From an uncultured Acidobacteriota bacterium (GTDB taxonomy: Bacteria; Acidobacteriota; Terriglobia; Bryobacterales; Bryobacteraceae), in the NCBI GenBank assembly GCA_902826605.1, contig CADEFM010000015.1, positions 62,001-126,000 of the forward strand: DNA of 64,000 bases, written 5' to 3'. Under the pieces are notes generated by a model, which worked only from the letters and a program-made list of their open reading frames with translations, was not told the DNA's origin and did not search any database. Of this stretch, positions 51,786 through 62,603 are shown one piece after another. Positions within the stretch are counted from its first letter, which is position 1; each line of letters begins with the position of its first letter. Both the position numbers and the translations under genes were made by a program.

Positions 51786-52475
51786 CTAGCGGCTTGAAGT
51801 GCGTCTCTCTTCTCGCGGCGAGTAACGGTTCAATTGAGCAAGCAACCCCGCGGCCGCCTTCGGTGCACGCACGCCCGCCATCACGATTTTCCTGTTCTCG
51901 AGTCTCTTGCCGTAGAGTTCCTGGTTATCGTCCAGGTCCTGCCGTAAAGTGGCGCCTTGCAGAGCCACACCGGCGAACAACCCCTGCGAACGCGACCACG
52001 AAAGGATTTCAGCGTGCATCTGCGCGTCTGTCTGCGCCGTTGCCGTACGTCCTACGGGGCCAGCGGCGACCGAACCTTCCGCGCCCAGTGTGAATTTGCT
52101 CGAAAGCAGTTTGTCCGCGCCTCGTTGATTCATCACCAGCATGATCAAATCGGTGGAAGAGCCGCCGATTTGAAAGCCGACGCTGCCGCCTTCGATACGA
52201 ACCGTGCCGGGCGCGGACCATCCCGCTCTGCCCTTGGCCCTGCAGGAAATGTATCCTTTCCCGTACTTGCCACCGACGATGAAGGCGCCCGTCTTAAGGC
52301 CGGGCACGATCACGATGCAGTTCGCGTGCTCCAGCATCTCCTGCGGGATGCCCTTATCCGGAGCTGCCATGACATCGCGCAGAACCGCAGCGGCCTCGTC
52401 CAGCCGCTCAGCAGGTTCGTTGTCCTTTGCTAAGAGGGGAATAAGGGCCGCGGCTACTAAAAGAAGAAATTTCAT
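51786..52475 (-). CDS. Secreted SYLF-domain protein (paralogue 2)
   Basis: 229 residues with signal peptide (MKFLLLVAAALIPLLAK) and full SYLF domain: CIVIVPGLKTGAFIVGGKYGKG, GTVRIEGGSVGFQIGGSSTD and KFTLGAEGSVAAGPVGR. Very similar in order and motif to the protein at 15957-16622, including the acidic E-D-x-x-E-LYGK end. Placed first in a unit with the OmpA-like protein, consistent with an envelope role. Upstream, at 52625-52647, stand GGTCA palindromes. Confidence 0.86.
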   Translation of the reverse strand: MKFLLLVAAALIPLLAKDNEPAERLDEAAAVLRDVMAAPDKGIPQEMLEHANCIVIVPGLKTGAFIVGGKYGKGYISCRAKGRAGWSAPGTVRIEGGSVGFQIGGSSTDLIMLVMNQRGADKLLSSKFTLGAEGSVAAGPVGRTATAQTDAQMHAEILSWSRSQGLFAGVALQGATLRQDLDDNQELYGKRLENRKIVMAGVRAPKAAAGLLAQLNRYSPREERRTSSR

Positions 52476-52624
52476 CCAACACCTATTTCTGCCGTGCGAT
52501 TGATCACGACGCGCATGTTAGGGCACGCGGCACACCGATTGCAGAATTCGTTGCACCGGCTGGGCAGAACGGACTTCTTTGATCTGGATTCAACTAGAAC
52601 GTGGACGAAATTCTAACCGCCCGA

Positions 52625-52647
52625 GGTCAGCTGACCGCCAGCGGTCA
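52625..52647. promoter_or_regulatory. GGTCA inverted repeats, candidate operator
   Basis: The perfect 12-bp palindrome GGTCAGCTGACC (52625-52636) is followed by another GGTCA (52643-52647), making TGACCGCCAGCGGTCA a second inverted repeat that shares a half-site. It lies between the dksA-like gene and the SYLF-OmpA unit, 150 bp before the SYLF start. The same half-sites and two-base spacing recur at 56394-56405. A terminator role for dksA is less likely because the hairpin loops would be too short. Confidence 0.45.
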
Positions 52648-52678
52648 AATTATTGGCACGAGACTTACGCGCGAGAGA

Positions 52679-53062
52679 TCAAGCAGCATCCACGAGCAGG
52701 GGTTCGATCATATCATCGGGGGTTTCGCCATCGCGGTCGGCGCGTTCCTGACACGCAATACATCGGGCTGCCCATGGCACTGCGACCAGCCGCTTCGCGC
52801 GGATGTCTTCTTCGCAATCCAGGCAGACTCCAAAGATGCCCGTTTGGATCCGATGCAGCGCGGACCGCGTTTCCCGCAGAAAATTGGACTCCCGGGCCAG
52901 GGTTTCGAGCGCCAGCTCACGCTCGACGGCGTGCTGGATTTGATCGAGTGCGTCGGCACTGGTTTCAATGGTGGCGGCCTCACGGTTGCGGATGAGTCCT
53001 TCCAATTCGGACTGGCGCGCTAGCAGGATCTTCTTGAATTTTCTTGTCTCAAGCTCTGTCAT
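52679..53062 (-). CDS. TraR/DksA-family zinc-finger regulator
   Basis: 127 residues. A coiled-coil N-terminal half (RQSELEGLIRNREAATIETSA onward) and the four-cysteine zinc finger C-x2-C-x17-C-x2-C (CLDCEEDIRAKRLVAVPWAARC and the following IAC) match DksA/TraR proteins, which enter the RNA polymerase secondary channel and, with ppGpp, alter transcription on stress. The coiled-coil tip should hold Asp/Ala residues for activity; DALDQIQHA is at about that place. Single gene between Zn-PLC and SYLF units. Confidence 0.9.
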   Translation of the reverse strand: MTELETRKFKKILLARQSELEGLIRNREAATIETSADALDQIQHAVERELALETLARESNFLRETRSALHRIQTGIFGVCLDCEEDIRAKRLVAVPWAARCIACQERADRDGETPDDMIEPLLVDAA

Positions 53063-53094
53063 GATGGCTTTCTATGTTTGTGACGGGACGAATT

Positions 53095-54405
53095 TCATGG
53101 CGCAACCCCGCTCGGCTGCAACTGCTCTAATTCAGCACGCTGTTGTAGCAGCTTGATCCATTCGGCGCTGGCCTTTTTCGCCATTGGCGCGGAGGGCGGC
53201 TTCCGGTCTTTGTAGTAGCCCAGGAGATCCGTGCGGAGGGCTGAGGGAATTCCCACGAATTTCCGGTCCGCGAGTTTTTCCAGCAGCTTGTCATAAGCCA
53301 GGTCGGCTCCCAGGTACTGTCCGGCCAAGGTCTGCGTTCCGACGTCGAAATTCTCGTTTCGCAGTTGCAGCCGACTATCGGATGCATCCGACAGCAGGGT
53401 CTTGTAACTCTCAACAGTGGCATTGAAGCTGGCCATGAACATTTTTTCAACTTCCGGAGTGGGTGCGCGAAATTTTAGCGACCTGAACGGGCCGAACTTA
53501 GGAATAATACGTAATACCCATGCCAACAGACGCGTCCGGATCCCTGGGCGATGATACTCCGTTCCCCATTCTTTTTCGTAGCTGGCACGAGAGAGATTGA
53601 AAAGAAATTTGCTCTTCGTCACGCCCGGGATTTCTTTGATTAACGTGTCGCTCTTCAGTTGCCATGCCACTCGCGTCATACCCGGGATAACGGAACTGAC
53701 GCTGTATCGGAACGAACCCAACGCCAAGTCCAAATTTCCAAATACGTCCTTCATCTCTAAGCCATAGGTGCCCAGAAACGCCCGCTGCAAGACCGGTTTG
53801 GAGATCTCGAAGCCGATGAAATCCCTGTACCGGTCCGGCGCGTATCGCCCTTGAGCCACCTGCAGCACGTCGAAGCCGAACTCCGTGCGGACGTGCGAAA
53901 GAGGATGGTCCCAATAAGTAACAATTGCCCCATACCTGCTGCGGAGTTCGGGATAAAGCATCGGCACCGCGGGATTCGTTGCAATTCTGTGACCGCTGTT
54001 GTCGGCTGCATAATGCGCGAGAGCGCCAAGCGCGAAGGCGTATTCATTCAGATCCTGCGATTCGCGTATCAGCGCTGCGACAAAATCGCCGCTACGAACA
54101 TAGTGGGTCAAATCGCTGAAGAACCTGCTGCTGAACGGATAGTAACCCATGTCTTGCAGGATGCAGCCGCCATAAACGTACGCGTGTGCTTGCTTTAAAT
54201 CCTCCGCGCTTGCCATCGGAAATCGCTTCAGGAGCATTTTCTGAAGAGAGGCGTCCCATACGGAGTCGACGATGGCTTCGTGGGTGAGCACTGAATAACC
54301 ATAGGAAACAGAATATGAAAGAAACAGCAATGCAATCAGTCCCGTCACGGCGTGAATGGTCAACTTGGGGCGCGGCCGGCCGGAGCGGATGAAGGGGAGC
54401 GGCAT
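53095..54405 (-). CDS. Zinc-dependent phospholipase C-like protein
   Basis: 436 residues with an N-terminal signal or anchor (LTIHAVTGLIALLFLSYSVSYG). The family core follows: VLTHEAIVDSVWD, a helical bundle with HAYVYGGCILQDMGYYP, FSDLTHYVRSGDF and AFALGALAHYAADNSGH, where several His and Asp residues are placed as trinuclear zinc ligands. Relatives cleave phosphatidylcholine or are uncharacterised. It starts directly after the stop of the LolA-like gene (TAA then ATG), so the two are one unit. Confidence 0.78.
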   Translation of the reverse strand: MPLPFIRSGRPRPKLTIHAVTGLIALLFLSYSVSYGYSVLTHEAIVDSVWDASLQKMLLKRFPMASAEDLKQAHAYVYGGCILQDMGYYPFSSRFFSDLTHYVRSGDFVAALIRESQDLNEYAFALGALAHYAADNSGHRIATNPAVPMLYPELRSRYGAIVTYWDHPLSHVRTEFGFDVLQVAQGRYAPDRYRDFIGFEISKPVLQRAFLGTYGLEMKDVFGNLDLALGSFRYSVSSVIPGMTRVAWQLKSDTLIKEIPGVTKSKFLFNLSRASYEKEWGTEYHRPGIRTRLLAWVLRIIPKFGPFRSLKFRAPTPEVEKMFMASFNATVESYKTLLSDASDSRLQLRNENFDVGTQTLAGQYLGADLAYDKLLEKLADRKFVGIPSALRTDLLGYYKDRKPPSAPMAKKASAEWIKLLQQRAELEQLQPSGVAP

Positions 54406-55161
54406 TTACCGGATGGGCTGCAAATGGCTTTCCGACTTAGCGACGAGATCGTTCATTTTATATTCCAGATCGCGCGATACCATGACATGGCGTCCTACAA
54501 ACCGCACATCGGCAGTCGACTCAGAACTGGTCTGGAGCCACATGCCGCTCACATCGCCGTACACCAATACGATGCTGGAGGCCCGAAACCACCATGAAGG
54601 CGCTTTGCCGGGCTCACCCTCCGTGCGGCGAAGCTGGAAGGTGGTTGCGTCCACCCAGATCTGACCGCGCAGCAGAGTTTTATCCTTGCGCCTCGGAAGC
54701 ATCTCCAATACCAGGCAGCGTTGGCCGGCCAGTTCTTCTTCGCGCAGCACGCGAAAATCATAGTTGGCGGCGGTTAGATCGGTTGCCCCGTAGTTCTCCA
54801 CAATGGCGGTTTCATGCTCCAGCATTTGGCGAACGATCCTCTCCCCCAGCCGCATGCCTTCCGCGCGCTGAATCGCGAACCGTTTGAGATTGGGAGGAAC
54901 AAAACTGACATCGGCGATGACCTCGGACCGCGGAGTCTGTCCTTCTTTTCCGGCTTCCGTGCCGCGCGCGGCGGCGAATAACTTGTAATTTCGCGTGACT
55001 CTGTAAGGACGTAGGTGTGTTCGGTTTTCCGCACGGGCGGCCGCCATGCGGCTGAGAATGGTTTCTATCGGTAGAACGGCATTCGCATCGTAAGCGACTG
55101 CTGGGCCGATTCCGGCGAGTACCAACAGAATCAACCGCGATATGGTTTTCGGGACGCCCAT
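54406..55161 (-). CDS. LolA-like periplasmic protein
   Basis: 251 residues with signal peptide (ISRLILLVLAGIGPAVA). Beta-rich sequence with the pattern of lipoprotein-carrier folds (LRPYRVTRNYKLFAA, IVENYGATDLTAANYDFRVL, LRGQIWVDATTFQLRRTEG). The last pattern, WVDATTFQLRR, is a hallmark of LolA/outer-membrane-lipoprotein-sorting-like proteins. Start at 55161 opens the signal; the long frame to 55239 is unlikely. Co-transcribed with the phospholipase-like gene. A lipid-binding role suits that pairing (inference). Confidence 0.72.
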   Translation of the reverse strand: MGVPKTISRLILLVLAGIGPAVAYDANAVLPIETILSRMAAARAENRTHLRPYRVTRNYKLFAAARGTEAGKEGQTPRSEVIADVSFVPPNLKRFAIQRAEGMRLGERIVRQMLEHETAIVENYGATDLTAANYDFRVLREEELAGQRCLVLEMLPRRKDKTLLRGQIWVDATTFQLRRTEGEPGKAPSWWFRASSIVLVYGDVSGMWLQTSSESTADVRFVGRHVMVSRDLEYKMNDLVAKSESHLQPIR

Positions 55162-55302
55162 GTGTTGCACTGCACGCACGTCGGTATTCCCTTCCGCGGT
55201 CCGGTGCCCGATTGGGCCTCCCGGTTCTCTCACTCTCAAGCCGGCCGCTCCTTCGATTCTTACACGGCCGTGCCTTGAGTGTTAGGGAGTGCGGGAAATA
55301 CG

Positions 55303-56094
55303 CTATCGAAGCTGTGTGCGATCGTTCGGACGGTCATTCATCCGCACGCTGCCGCTCGTATATTGGTAGATACCCGATATCACCTGATTCTGGCGATTAT
55401 CAATGAGGCAAGAGTAGGTGAGATCCCTCGATTCGTTCCGCCGCCGCGCGCTGCCCCGACCCTGGATCGATTCTTGCCCCTGGTTCTGGCGCTGATAGCG
55501 CCCACGGTCGCGATTCTGATCCTGCGCTGGGCCCTGCCGGTTCGCGAAGCTTTCAAAGTCTATATAGGAGCCACGCCCGTTCTGCGCAACGAAACGCTGA
55601 CGCACGGTATCCTGACACGCTCTTACATCGTCGAAGAATGGCGCGGGAGCGGTGGTGATGTCCGTATCCGCGGCCCAATTGACCTCAAAGGCATAATTGT
55701 CACCGCCACCTTGCGAGTCGTCAATTGAGATCATCGCCGTGTAATTATTCATGCGGCTTGGCTCTTGTGCAAGAGTTACGCGGGTGCGGCCGGCGGTTTG
55801 CCGGACCTGAAAATTGCGAACGGAATTGAAGGGGAGGGGCTGACTGCATTCGCTACCCTCATCACGGCCTTTGGAACCTTCGAGCGTCCGCACGAAGATG
55901 GTATCTCCACGCATGCGCACTTCGGCGCGGTTATCCACCCACACGCGGATCGCGCAGCGGCCTTCCCGTGCGCGAGCGTCCCAACCCGGGAGTTGACGTG
56001 CGCGTAACTGAATCTCACCTTGTCCAAACGCCGCGCTGCAAGTGACCACCGTAGCAGCGATCAAAACCAAGTGATGAAAATTGGGCCTAAACAT
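55303..56094 (-). CDS. Secreted protein of unknown function, Gln/Arg-rich tail
   Basis: 263 residues: signal peptide (to about residue 24), a beta-rich domain with paired cysteines (SEC at about 82 and ACQDTV later; RCAIRVWVDNRAEVRMRGDTI), and a Gln/Arg/Asn-rich stretch (about 187-222). A second domain motif ends with LTYSCLIDNRQNQVISGIYQY, so a disulfide may link the two halves. No family recognised. Ribosome site AAGGAAAA before the ATG. Confidence 0.65.
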   Translation of the reverse strand: MFRPNFHHLVLIAATVVTCSAAFGQGEIQLRARQLPGWDARAREGRCAIRVWVDNRAEVRMRGDTIFVRTLEGSKGRDEGSECSQPLPFNSVRNFQVRQTAGRTRVTLAQEPSRMNNYTAMISIDDSQGGGDNYAFEVNWAADTDITTAPAPFFDDVRACQDTVRQRFVAQNGRGSYIDFESFANRQGPAQDQNRDRGRYQRQNQGQESIQGRGSARRRNESRDLTYSCLIDNRQNQVISGIYQYTSGSVRMNDRPNDRTQLR

Positions 56095-56131
56095 AGATCA
56101 ACTTTTCCTTAATCTCGGTGGAAGGCGTGCC

Positions 56132-56281
56132 TTATATAGGCCGCCGCCCCTGAATGATACGAATGAGCACAACCACGACTGCCAACACCAGCAGAATGTG
56201 TATGAATCCAGACACGGTATAGGCGGTCGCTAGGCCCAGCGCCCACATGACCAACAGAATGACGGCAATGGTCCACAGCAT
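56132..56281 (-). CDS. Lmo0937-type small membrane protein, 49 aa
   Basis: The 49-residue product starts MLWTIAVILLVMWALGL and contains two hydrophobic helices with a short GRRPI tail. This matches the widespread Lmo0937/DUF5670 family of stress-inducible mini-membrane proteins. A near-perfect ribosome site AAGGAG precedes the ATG by eight bases. Divergent from the Gln-rich secreted protein gene, with a palindrome in the spacer. Confidence 0.78.
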   Translation of the reverse strand: MLWTIAVILLVMWALGLATAYTVSGFIHILLVLAVVVVLIRIIQGRRPI

Positions 56282-56392
56282 TGTGTTATCGCTCCTTGTT
56301 GCTGGTCAGGAAGGGCACGCCTGGGGCCGTTCAAAGCAAGCAATGTTCTAGGCAGGTGCGTAAGCAGAGACGTTTCCGGTGGTGGCCATCCG

Positions 56393-56406
56393 CGGTCACG
56401 TGACCG
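56393..56406. promoter_or_regulatory. 14-bp palindrome, candidate operator
   Basis: CGGTCACGTGACCG is a perfect inverted repeat in the spacer between the divergent Lmo0937-like and Gln-rich protein genes, about 110 bases from each start. Its core GGTCA-CG-TGACC has the same half-sites and spacing as the site at 52625-52636. Confidence 0.5.
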
Positions 56407-56514
56407 AATGTCGTCAGCGCGATTTTGATCGAAGGATCGATCTCCGCTGTGACCACGCTGGGCTGTCTTGGCTGTACACGTGCGCACAAAAGAGCACGAT
56501 AGGAGTCGGTCACA

Positions 56515-57222
56515 ATGAAATGCAGCAGGGTTAGCAGGACGGCCGCCGCTCTCATTTTCTTCGGAACCATGATACCCGCATACGCACAGCGTGACGGGCA
56601 GGGCGACAAGCGAGGCGGTCAGCGGGATAGGGAGCAAGGCAAGCAAGACAAGGGATCCTCCGATCAGCGCGCGCCAAAGGCGGAACAGCAGCAACGGCAA
56701 CAGCCGCAGCAAGTCCAGCGGCAGGCGCAGCCTCCGCAACAGCAGCAGCGCGTTCAAACACAGCAACAGCGGTCTGAGCAGTCCCGCGGGAAGCAACAGC
56801 CACGGCGCTCAGAGCAGCAGGCTCGGACGTGGCAGCAACAGCGCGGATGGTCGCCGCCCAAGAGCGGCGCGTGGCAAGGGAATAGCACCTGGCAGCACAC
56901 CCGCGCAAACCGTTGGTCTTCGGACCATCGCACGTGGGCACAACGCGGCGGCTACGGCGGATATTACATCCCGCAGGATCGCTTCAGTCTCAGCTTTGGA
57001 AGCAGCAATTTTTTCCGCATCCCCTCGCGACCTGTGATGTATTTGGGGTACCCGCGTTTCGAATACAGCGGATTTTCGTTCCTTATGCTGGATCCGTGGC
57101 CAGAATATTGGTCGGACAACTGGTATGACAGCAGCGACGTTTACATCGATTACGACGACGGCTACTATCTGTACAACCGCAGCTACCCGCAAGTGAGACT
57201 TGCCATCACGATTGCATTGTAG
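56515..57222 (+). CDS. Secreted Gln/Arg-rich protein
   Basis: 235 residues: signal peptide (MKCSRVSRTAAALIFFGTMIPAYA), a low-complexity Gln/Arg stretch of about 100 residues (QQQRQQPQQVQRQAQPPQQQ and so on), then an aromatic, Gly- and Tyr-rich domain (GGYGGYYIPQDRFSLSFGSS, SDVYIDYDDGYYLYN). Similar in style to the WxxGxW protein at 11.5 kb. Function unknown; the polyQ region is probably disordered. Ribosome site TAGGAG upstream. The only plus-strand gene in the cluster. Confidence 0.68.
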   Translation: MKCSRVSRTAAALIFFGTMIPAYAQRDGQGDKRGGQRDREQGKQDKGSSDQRAPKAEQQQRQQPQQVQRQAQPPQQQQRVQTQQQRSEQSRGKQQPRRSEQQARTWQQQRGWSPPKSGAWQGNSTWQHTRANRWSSDHRTWAQRGGYGGYYIPQDRFSLSFGSSNFFRIPSRPVMYLGYPRFEYSGFSFLMLDPWPEYWSDNWYDSSDVYIDYDDGYYLYNRSYPQVRLAITIAL

Positions 57223-57477
57223 CGGCCACTTGGCGGGCGGCGCGCCGGATCTGTATGCAGGCCGATGATCAGGCCGATAAATTCCTAAAGAATGGCCGAC
57301 TTCGATGGAGGCGGGGAAGAGGATGCCGTCGGTATTTCTTCATTGCCCCTGTATGCATTAGCGCGCTATGTGCCGGCAGATCGGGGGACGCTTCCACGAA
57401 CCAAAAACGGTGGCGCCGAGAGAGGCAAGCCTGCGCATGCCCCCAGGATACTTCCTTCCAACGCTTCTTACGCCGCG

Positions 57478-59922
<2,445 letters not shown>

Positions 59923-60076
59923 TCGGAACAAACCTCCAATGGGAGAGCGAGAAAAAGATGGGCCGCCAAATCAGCATGGCCCGGCGCAACGGGGCCTGGA
60001 CGACAGCCGCCGCTTGCTCACGTCAGCATAGCGCGAAGTGCGGTGCAGCCGCAAGCCTGAAAAAACGCAAAAAGGC

Positions 60077-61270
60077 CTAGATCACCTGTAGGATCAAGCA
60101 CTTCAGGTAATGGGTCTCGGGTACTGTGAGTAGTATGGGATGGTCGGCGGCTTGCGTTCGCCGCTCCAGTACGCGCAGAGTTTTGCCAGCGTCAAGGGCG
60201 GCTTCGGCGACGATTTGGAACAGCGCCGCTTCGCTCATGTGGTGGGAACAAGAGCATGTGACCAGCACGCCCCCAGAATCGAGCATCCGGAGCGCGCGCA
60301 GGTTGATCTCCTTGTAGCCGCGCGCGGCGTCTTCCACATCGCGGCGCGATTTGGCGAACGCGGGCGGGTCCAGGATCACCATGGAGTATCGGCGCTCGAT
60401 GCCAGAGAGAAATTCGAACAGGTCCGCCTTCCGCCACTGGATATTGGCGATGCGGTTAGTCTGCGCGTTGGCCTTCGCCGTTTCCAGCGCGTGCGCCGAG
60501 GAATCGACCGCCTCCACGAATTCGGCCTTGCGGGCCGCGTGCAGGGCGAAGCCACCCGTTGACGTGAAGCAATCGAGCACCCTCCCGCGCGCCCACCGTG
60601 CCACGGCGACATAGTTTTCGCGCTGGTCCAGATAGACGCCCGTCTTTTGCCCATGAAGCAGATCCGCTTCGAGCTTCAGGGCGTTCATTTCGATGTGTAC
60701 GCGTTCCGGAATCTCACCCGCCAGCGTCACCACTTCCTGCGCGAGTCCCTCGAGCTTGCGCACACTGGCATCGTTGCGCGCCAGAATTCCAGACGGCGCG
60801 AGCAGTTCCGCCAAGCAATGCGCGATCAAATCGCGTGCGCGATCCATGCCTTGCGTGAGCGTCTGCATCACCAGGTAGGAGCCGTACCGATCCACGATCA
60901 GGCCGGGAAGCAAATCACCTTCGGAGAACACCAGGCGGCAGGCGGTGGCCTGCTCTACCACTTGCTCACGATACGCGGCCGCCGCTGTAAGCCGTTTTAG
61001 AAAAAAAGTCTTGTCGACGGGCTCCCGCCCCAACATGCGCAGCGTGATCTGCGAAGTTGAGCTAAAGTGCGCGTTGGCCACCACTTTGCCGCGCGGATCC
61101 ACAACCGCAACGGCATCGCCCGGCAGCGCTTCGCCGCGATCCACCACATCACTGGCAAAAATCCACGGATGCCCGCTGGCAGCGCGGTCGGCCCCTTTCC
61201 GATTGACGGAAACGCGTGCCTGCTTCACTGGTTCATTGGAGAGAGTACTTCGGGCGCTGTCCAAAGTCAC
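60077..61270 (-). CDS. RlmI-like 23S rRNA (cytosine-C5) methyltransferase
   Basis: 397 residues: N-terminal PUA domain (VSVNRKGADRAASGHPWIFASDV), a central EEHEE-like part and a class I methyltransferase domain with GRVLDCFTSTGGFALHAA (motif I), ILDPPAFAKSRRDVEDAARGYKEI (motif IV with the DPPAF pattern) and VTCSCSHHM (motif VI cysteine). This is the RlmI/YccW layout (m5C in 23S rRNA). GTG start overlaps the GerW-like stop (GTGA), so it is translationally coupled to that gene. Ends near a weak hairpin at 60055-60076. Confidence 0.84.
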   Translation of the reverse strand: MTLDSARSTLSNEPVKQARVSVNRKGADRAASGHPWIFASDVVDRGEALPGDAVAVVDPRGKVVANAHFSSTSQITLRMLGREPVDKTFFLKRLTAAAAYREQVVEQATACRLVFSEGDLLPGLIVDRYGSYLVMQTLTQGMDRARDLIAHCLAELLAPSGILARNDASVRKLEGLAQEVVTLAGEIPERVHIEMNALKLEADLLHGQKTGVYLDQRENYVAVARWARGRVLDCFTSTGGFALHAARKAEFVEAVDSSAHALETAKANAQTNRIANIQWRKADLFEFLSGIERRYSMVILDPPAFAKSRRDVEDAARGYKEINLRALRMLDSGGVLVTCSCSHHMSEAALFQIVAEAALDAGKTLRVLERRTQAADHPILLTVPETHYLKCLILQVI

Positions 61271-61623
61271 TTCCTGCGCCTGCCCAAGATGAAAGCGCCT
61301 GCCGCCACGCCCGCCGCGAACGCGCCGCCGATCCACCATATATCCGGAAAGGGTATAAAACGAGTGCTGTTCGCCGTGATCTCCAGCGCCCCCGCAGGAA
61401 ATGCCCTCACTCCTCCACCTCCGCCACCGCCTTCGCCTTGCCTGCCCACTGGATCGGCCTTCCCGTGACCGGCTCCGAAGCCGCCTCCGAAGCCATAGGC
61501 GATCTTGGCGACCGGAACCACGATTTTGCCTTCCACTTGAATAGGTTCCCCGAACACGGATTTCACGGTGGCGCTGGAGCCTAGTGATTCACCGATCTGA
61601 TGAAGAATATCAGTTGCTCCCAT
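61267..61623 (-). CDS. GerW/YtfJ-family protein
   Basis: 118 residues. The core (ATVKSVFGEPIQVEGKIVVPVAKIAYGFGGGFG) is the GerW/YtfJ domain, a beta structure with the FGEPI-V-G-P signature. It has a Gly-rich loop and a C-terminal membrane helix (IWWIGGAFAAGVAAGAFIL). In sporulators GerW functions in spore germination; here no sporulation gene exists and the C-terminal anchor suggests an envelope role. The start at 61623 follows AAGGGA. Overlaps the methyltransferase gene by GTGA. Confidence 0.8.
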   Translation of the reverse strand: MGATDILHQIGESLGSSATVKSVFGEPIQVEGKIVVPVAKIAYGFGGGFGAGHGKADPVGRQGEGGGGGGGVRAFPAGALEITANSTRFIPFPDIWWIGGAFAAGVAAGAFILGRRRK

Positions 61624-61843
61624 AATGATTTCCCTTCCCGCGCGTCCGCACCAACTCCAAAAGCAATCCCATCCGCAACCGGGACAATTCGTGGGTAGCT
61701 GGCGGGACGATTGCGGTAACGCGGCGCCACACCGTTTGCCGCGGCTTGAAGATAGCACGTACGGCTCAGATCGGGCAAACTGGCACACCCAGAAAAGCAG
61801 TGCCACGGTGTAAACTAGAACCCAACCCAAAGGAGATCCTCTC

Positions 61844-62602
61844 ATGAGAACCCTTGTTCCCGCCTTGCTGACCGGCGCAGTTTGTTTATGGTTCTCCACG
61901 CCAGCGCCCGCGCAGACCCCAGTTCTTCGTGTTCTTGCAGGCAATGGCGTGAAGTACGTGCTGAACGATGTGCGTGCGGAGGCGGAACGCGCCGTCGGCC
62001 GCCCAATGAGTATCGATTACAGTACTTCCGTTACTTTGAAAAAGAGGATCGAGGCAGGCGAACCATTTGACGTCACCATCATCGCGACCGACTCCATTGC
62101 GGATTTAACGAAGCAAGGGAAGACCGCCTCCGGTGGACAAGGCGTCGCGCGCGCCGGAGTCGGATTAGGTGCGCGGGCCGGCACTCCCAAAGTGAACATA
62201 GCAACCCCCGATGCCTTCAAGCAGGCAATGCTCAAGGCCAAGTCCGTCGCCCTCACCGTGGATGGAGCTAGCCGTTCCACGACTGAAAAAGCATTTGAAC
62301 GCATGGGGATCATGGATGCCATGCGTCCCAAGATCAAGATGTATCCGGCCGGCCGTGCGCCCGAAGGCGTAGCCAACGGCGAGGCGGAATACATTCTCAC
62401 ACTGATCAGTGAGATCGCGCCTGTGAAAGGCCTCCAATTCATGGGTCCCTTGCCTTCCGGCTTCCAGCAATACACCACCATGGCGGCTGCTGTCAGCACG
62501 AACTCCAAGAACTCGGCCGCGGCGAAGGCATTGCTCGAGTTTCTGAAGGGACCTGCGACCACTCAAGCCATCAAGAAGAACGGGATGGAACGGGCGGAAT
62601 AG
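61844..62602 (+). CDS. ModA-like molybdate/tungstate-type substrate-binding protein, orphan
   Basis: 252 residues with signal peptide (MRTLVPALLTGAVCLWFSTPAPAQT) and the bilobal binding-protein pattern: LRVLAGNGVKYVLNDV (the family's AGS-like first loop), IDYSTSVTLKKRIEAGEPFDVTI, ALTVDGASRSTTEKAF, EAEYILTLISEI. No ModB/ModC permease genes are adjacent. Could bind molybdate for the Tat-exported molybdenum hydroxylase at 24 kb, or another oxyanion or organic acid. Strong ribosome site AAAGGAG eight bases before ATG. Confidence 0.78.
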   Translation: MRTLVPALLTGAVCLWFSTPAPAQTPVLRVLAGNGVKYVLNDVRAEAERAVGRPMSIDYSTSVTLKKRIEAGEPFDVTIIATDSIADLTKQGKTASGGQGVARAGVGLGARAGTPKVNIATPDAFKQAMLKAKSVALTVDGASRSTTEKAFERMGIMDAMRPKIKMYPAGRAPEGVANGEAEYILTLISEIAPVKGLQFMGPLPSGFQQYTTMAAAVSTNSKNSAAAKALLEFLKGPATTQAIKKNGMERAE

Positions 62603-62603
62603 A

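Noticed and set aside
60055..60076. Short GCCT/AGGC hairpin with A/T loop after the rRNA methyltransferase gene
   Set aside because: Stem of only four base pairs with a long loop; too weak to call a terminator.
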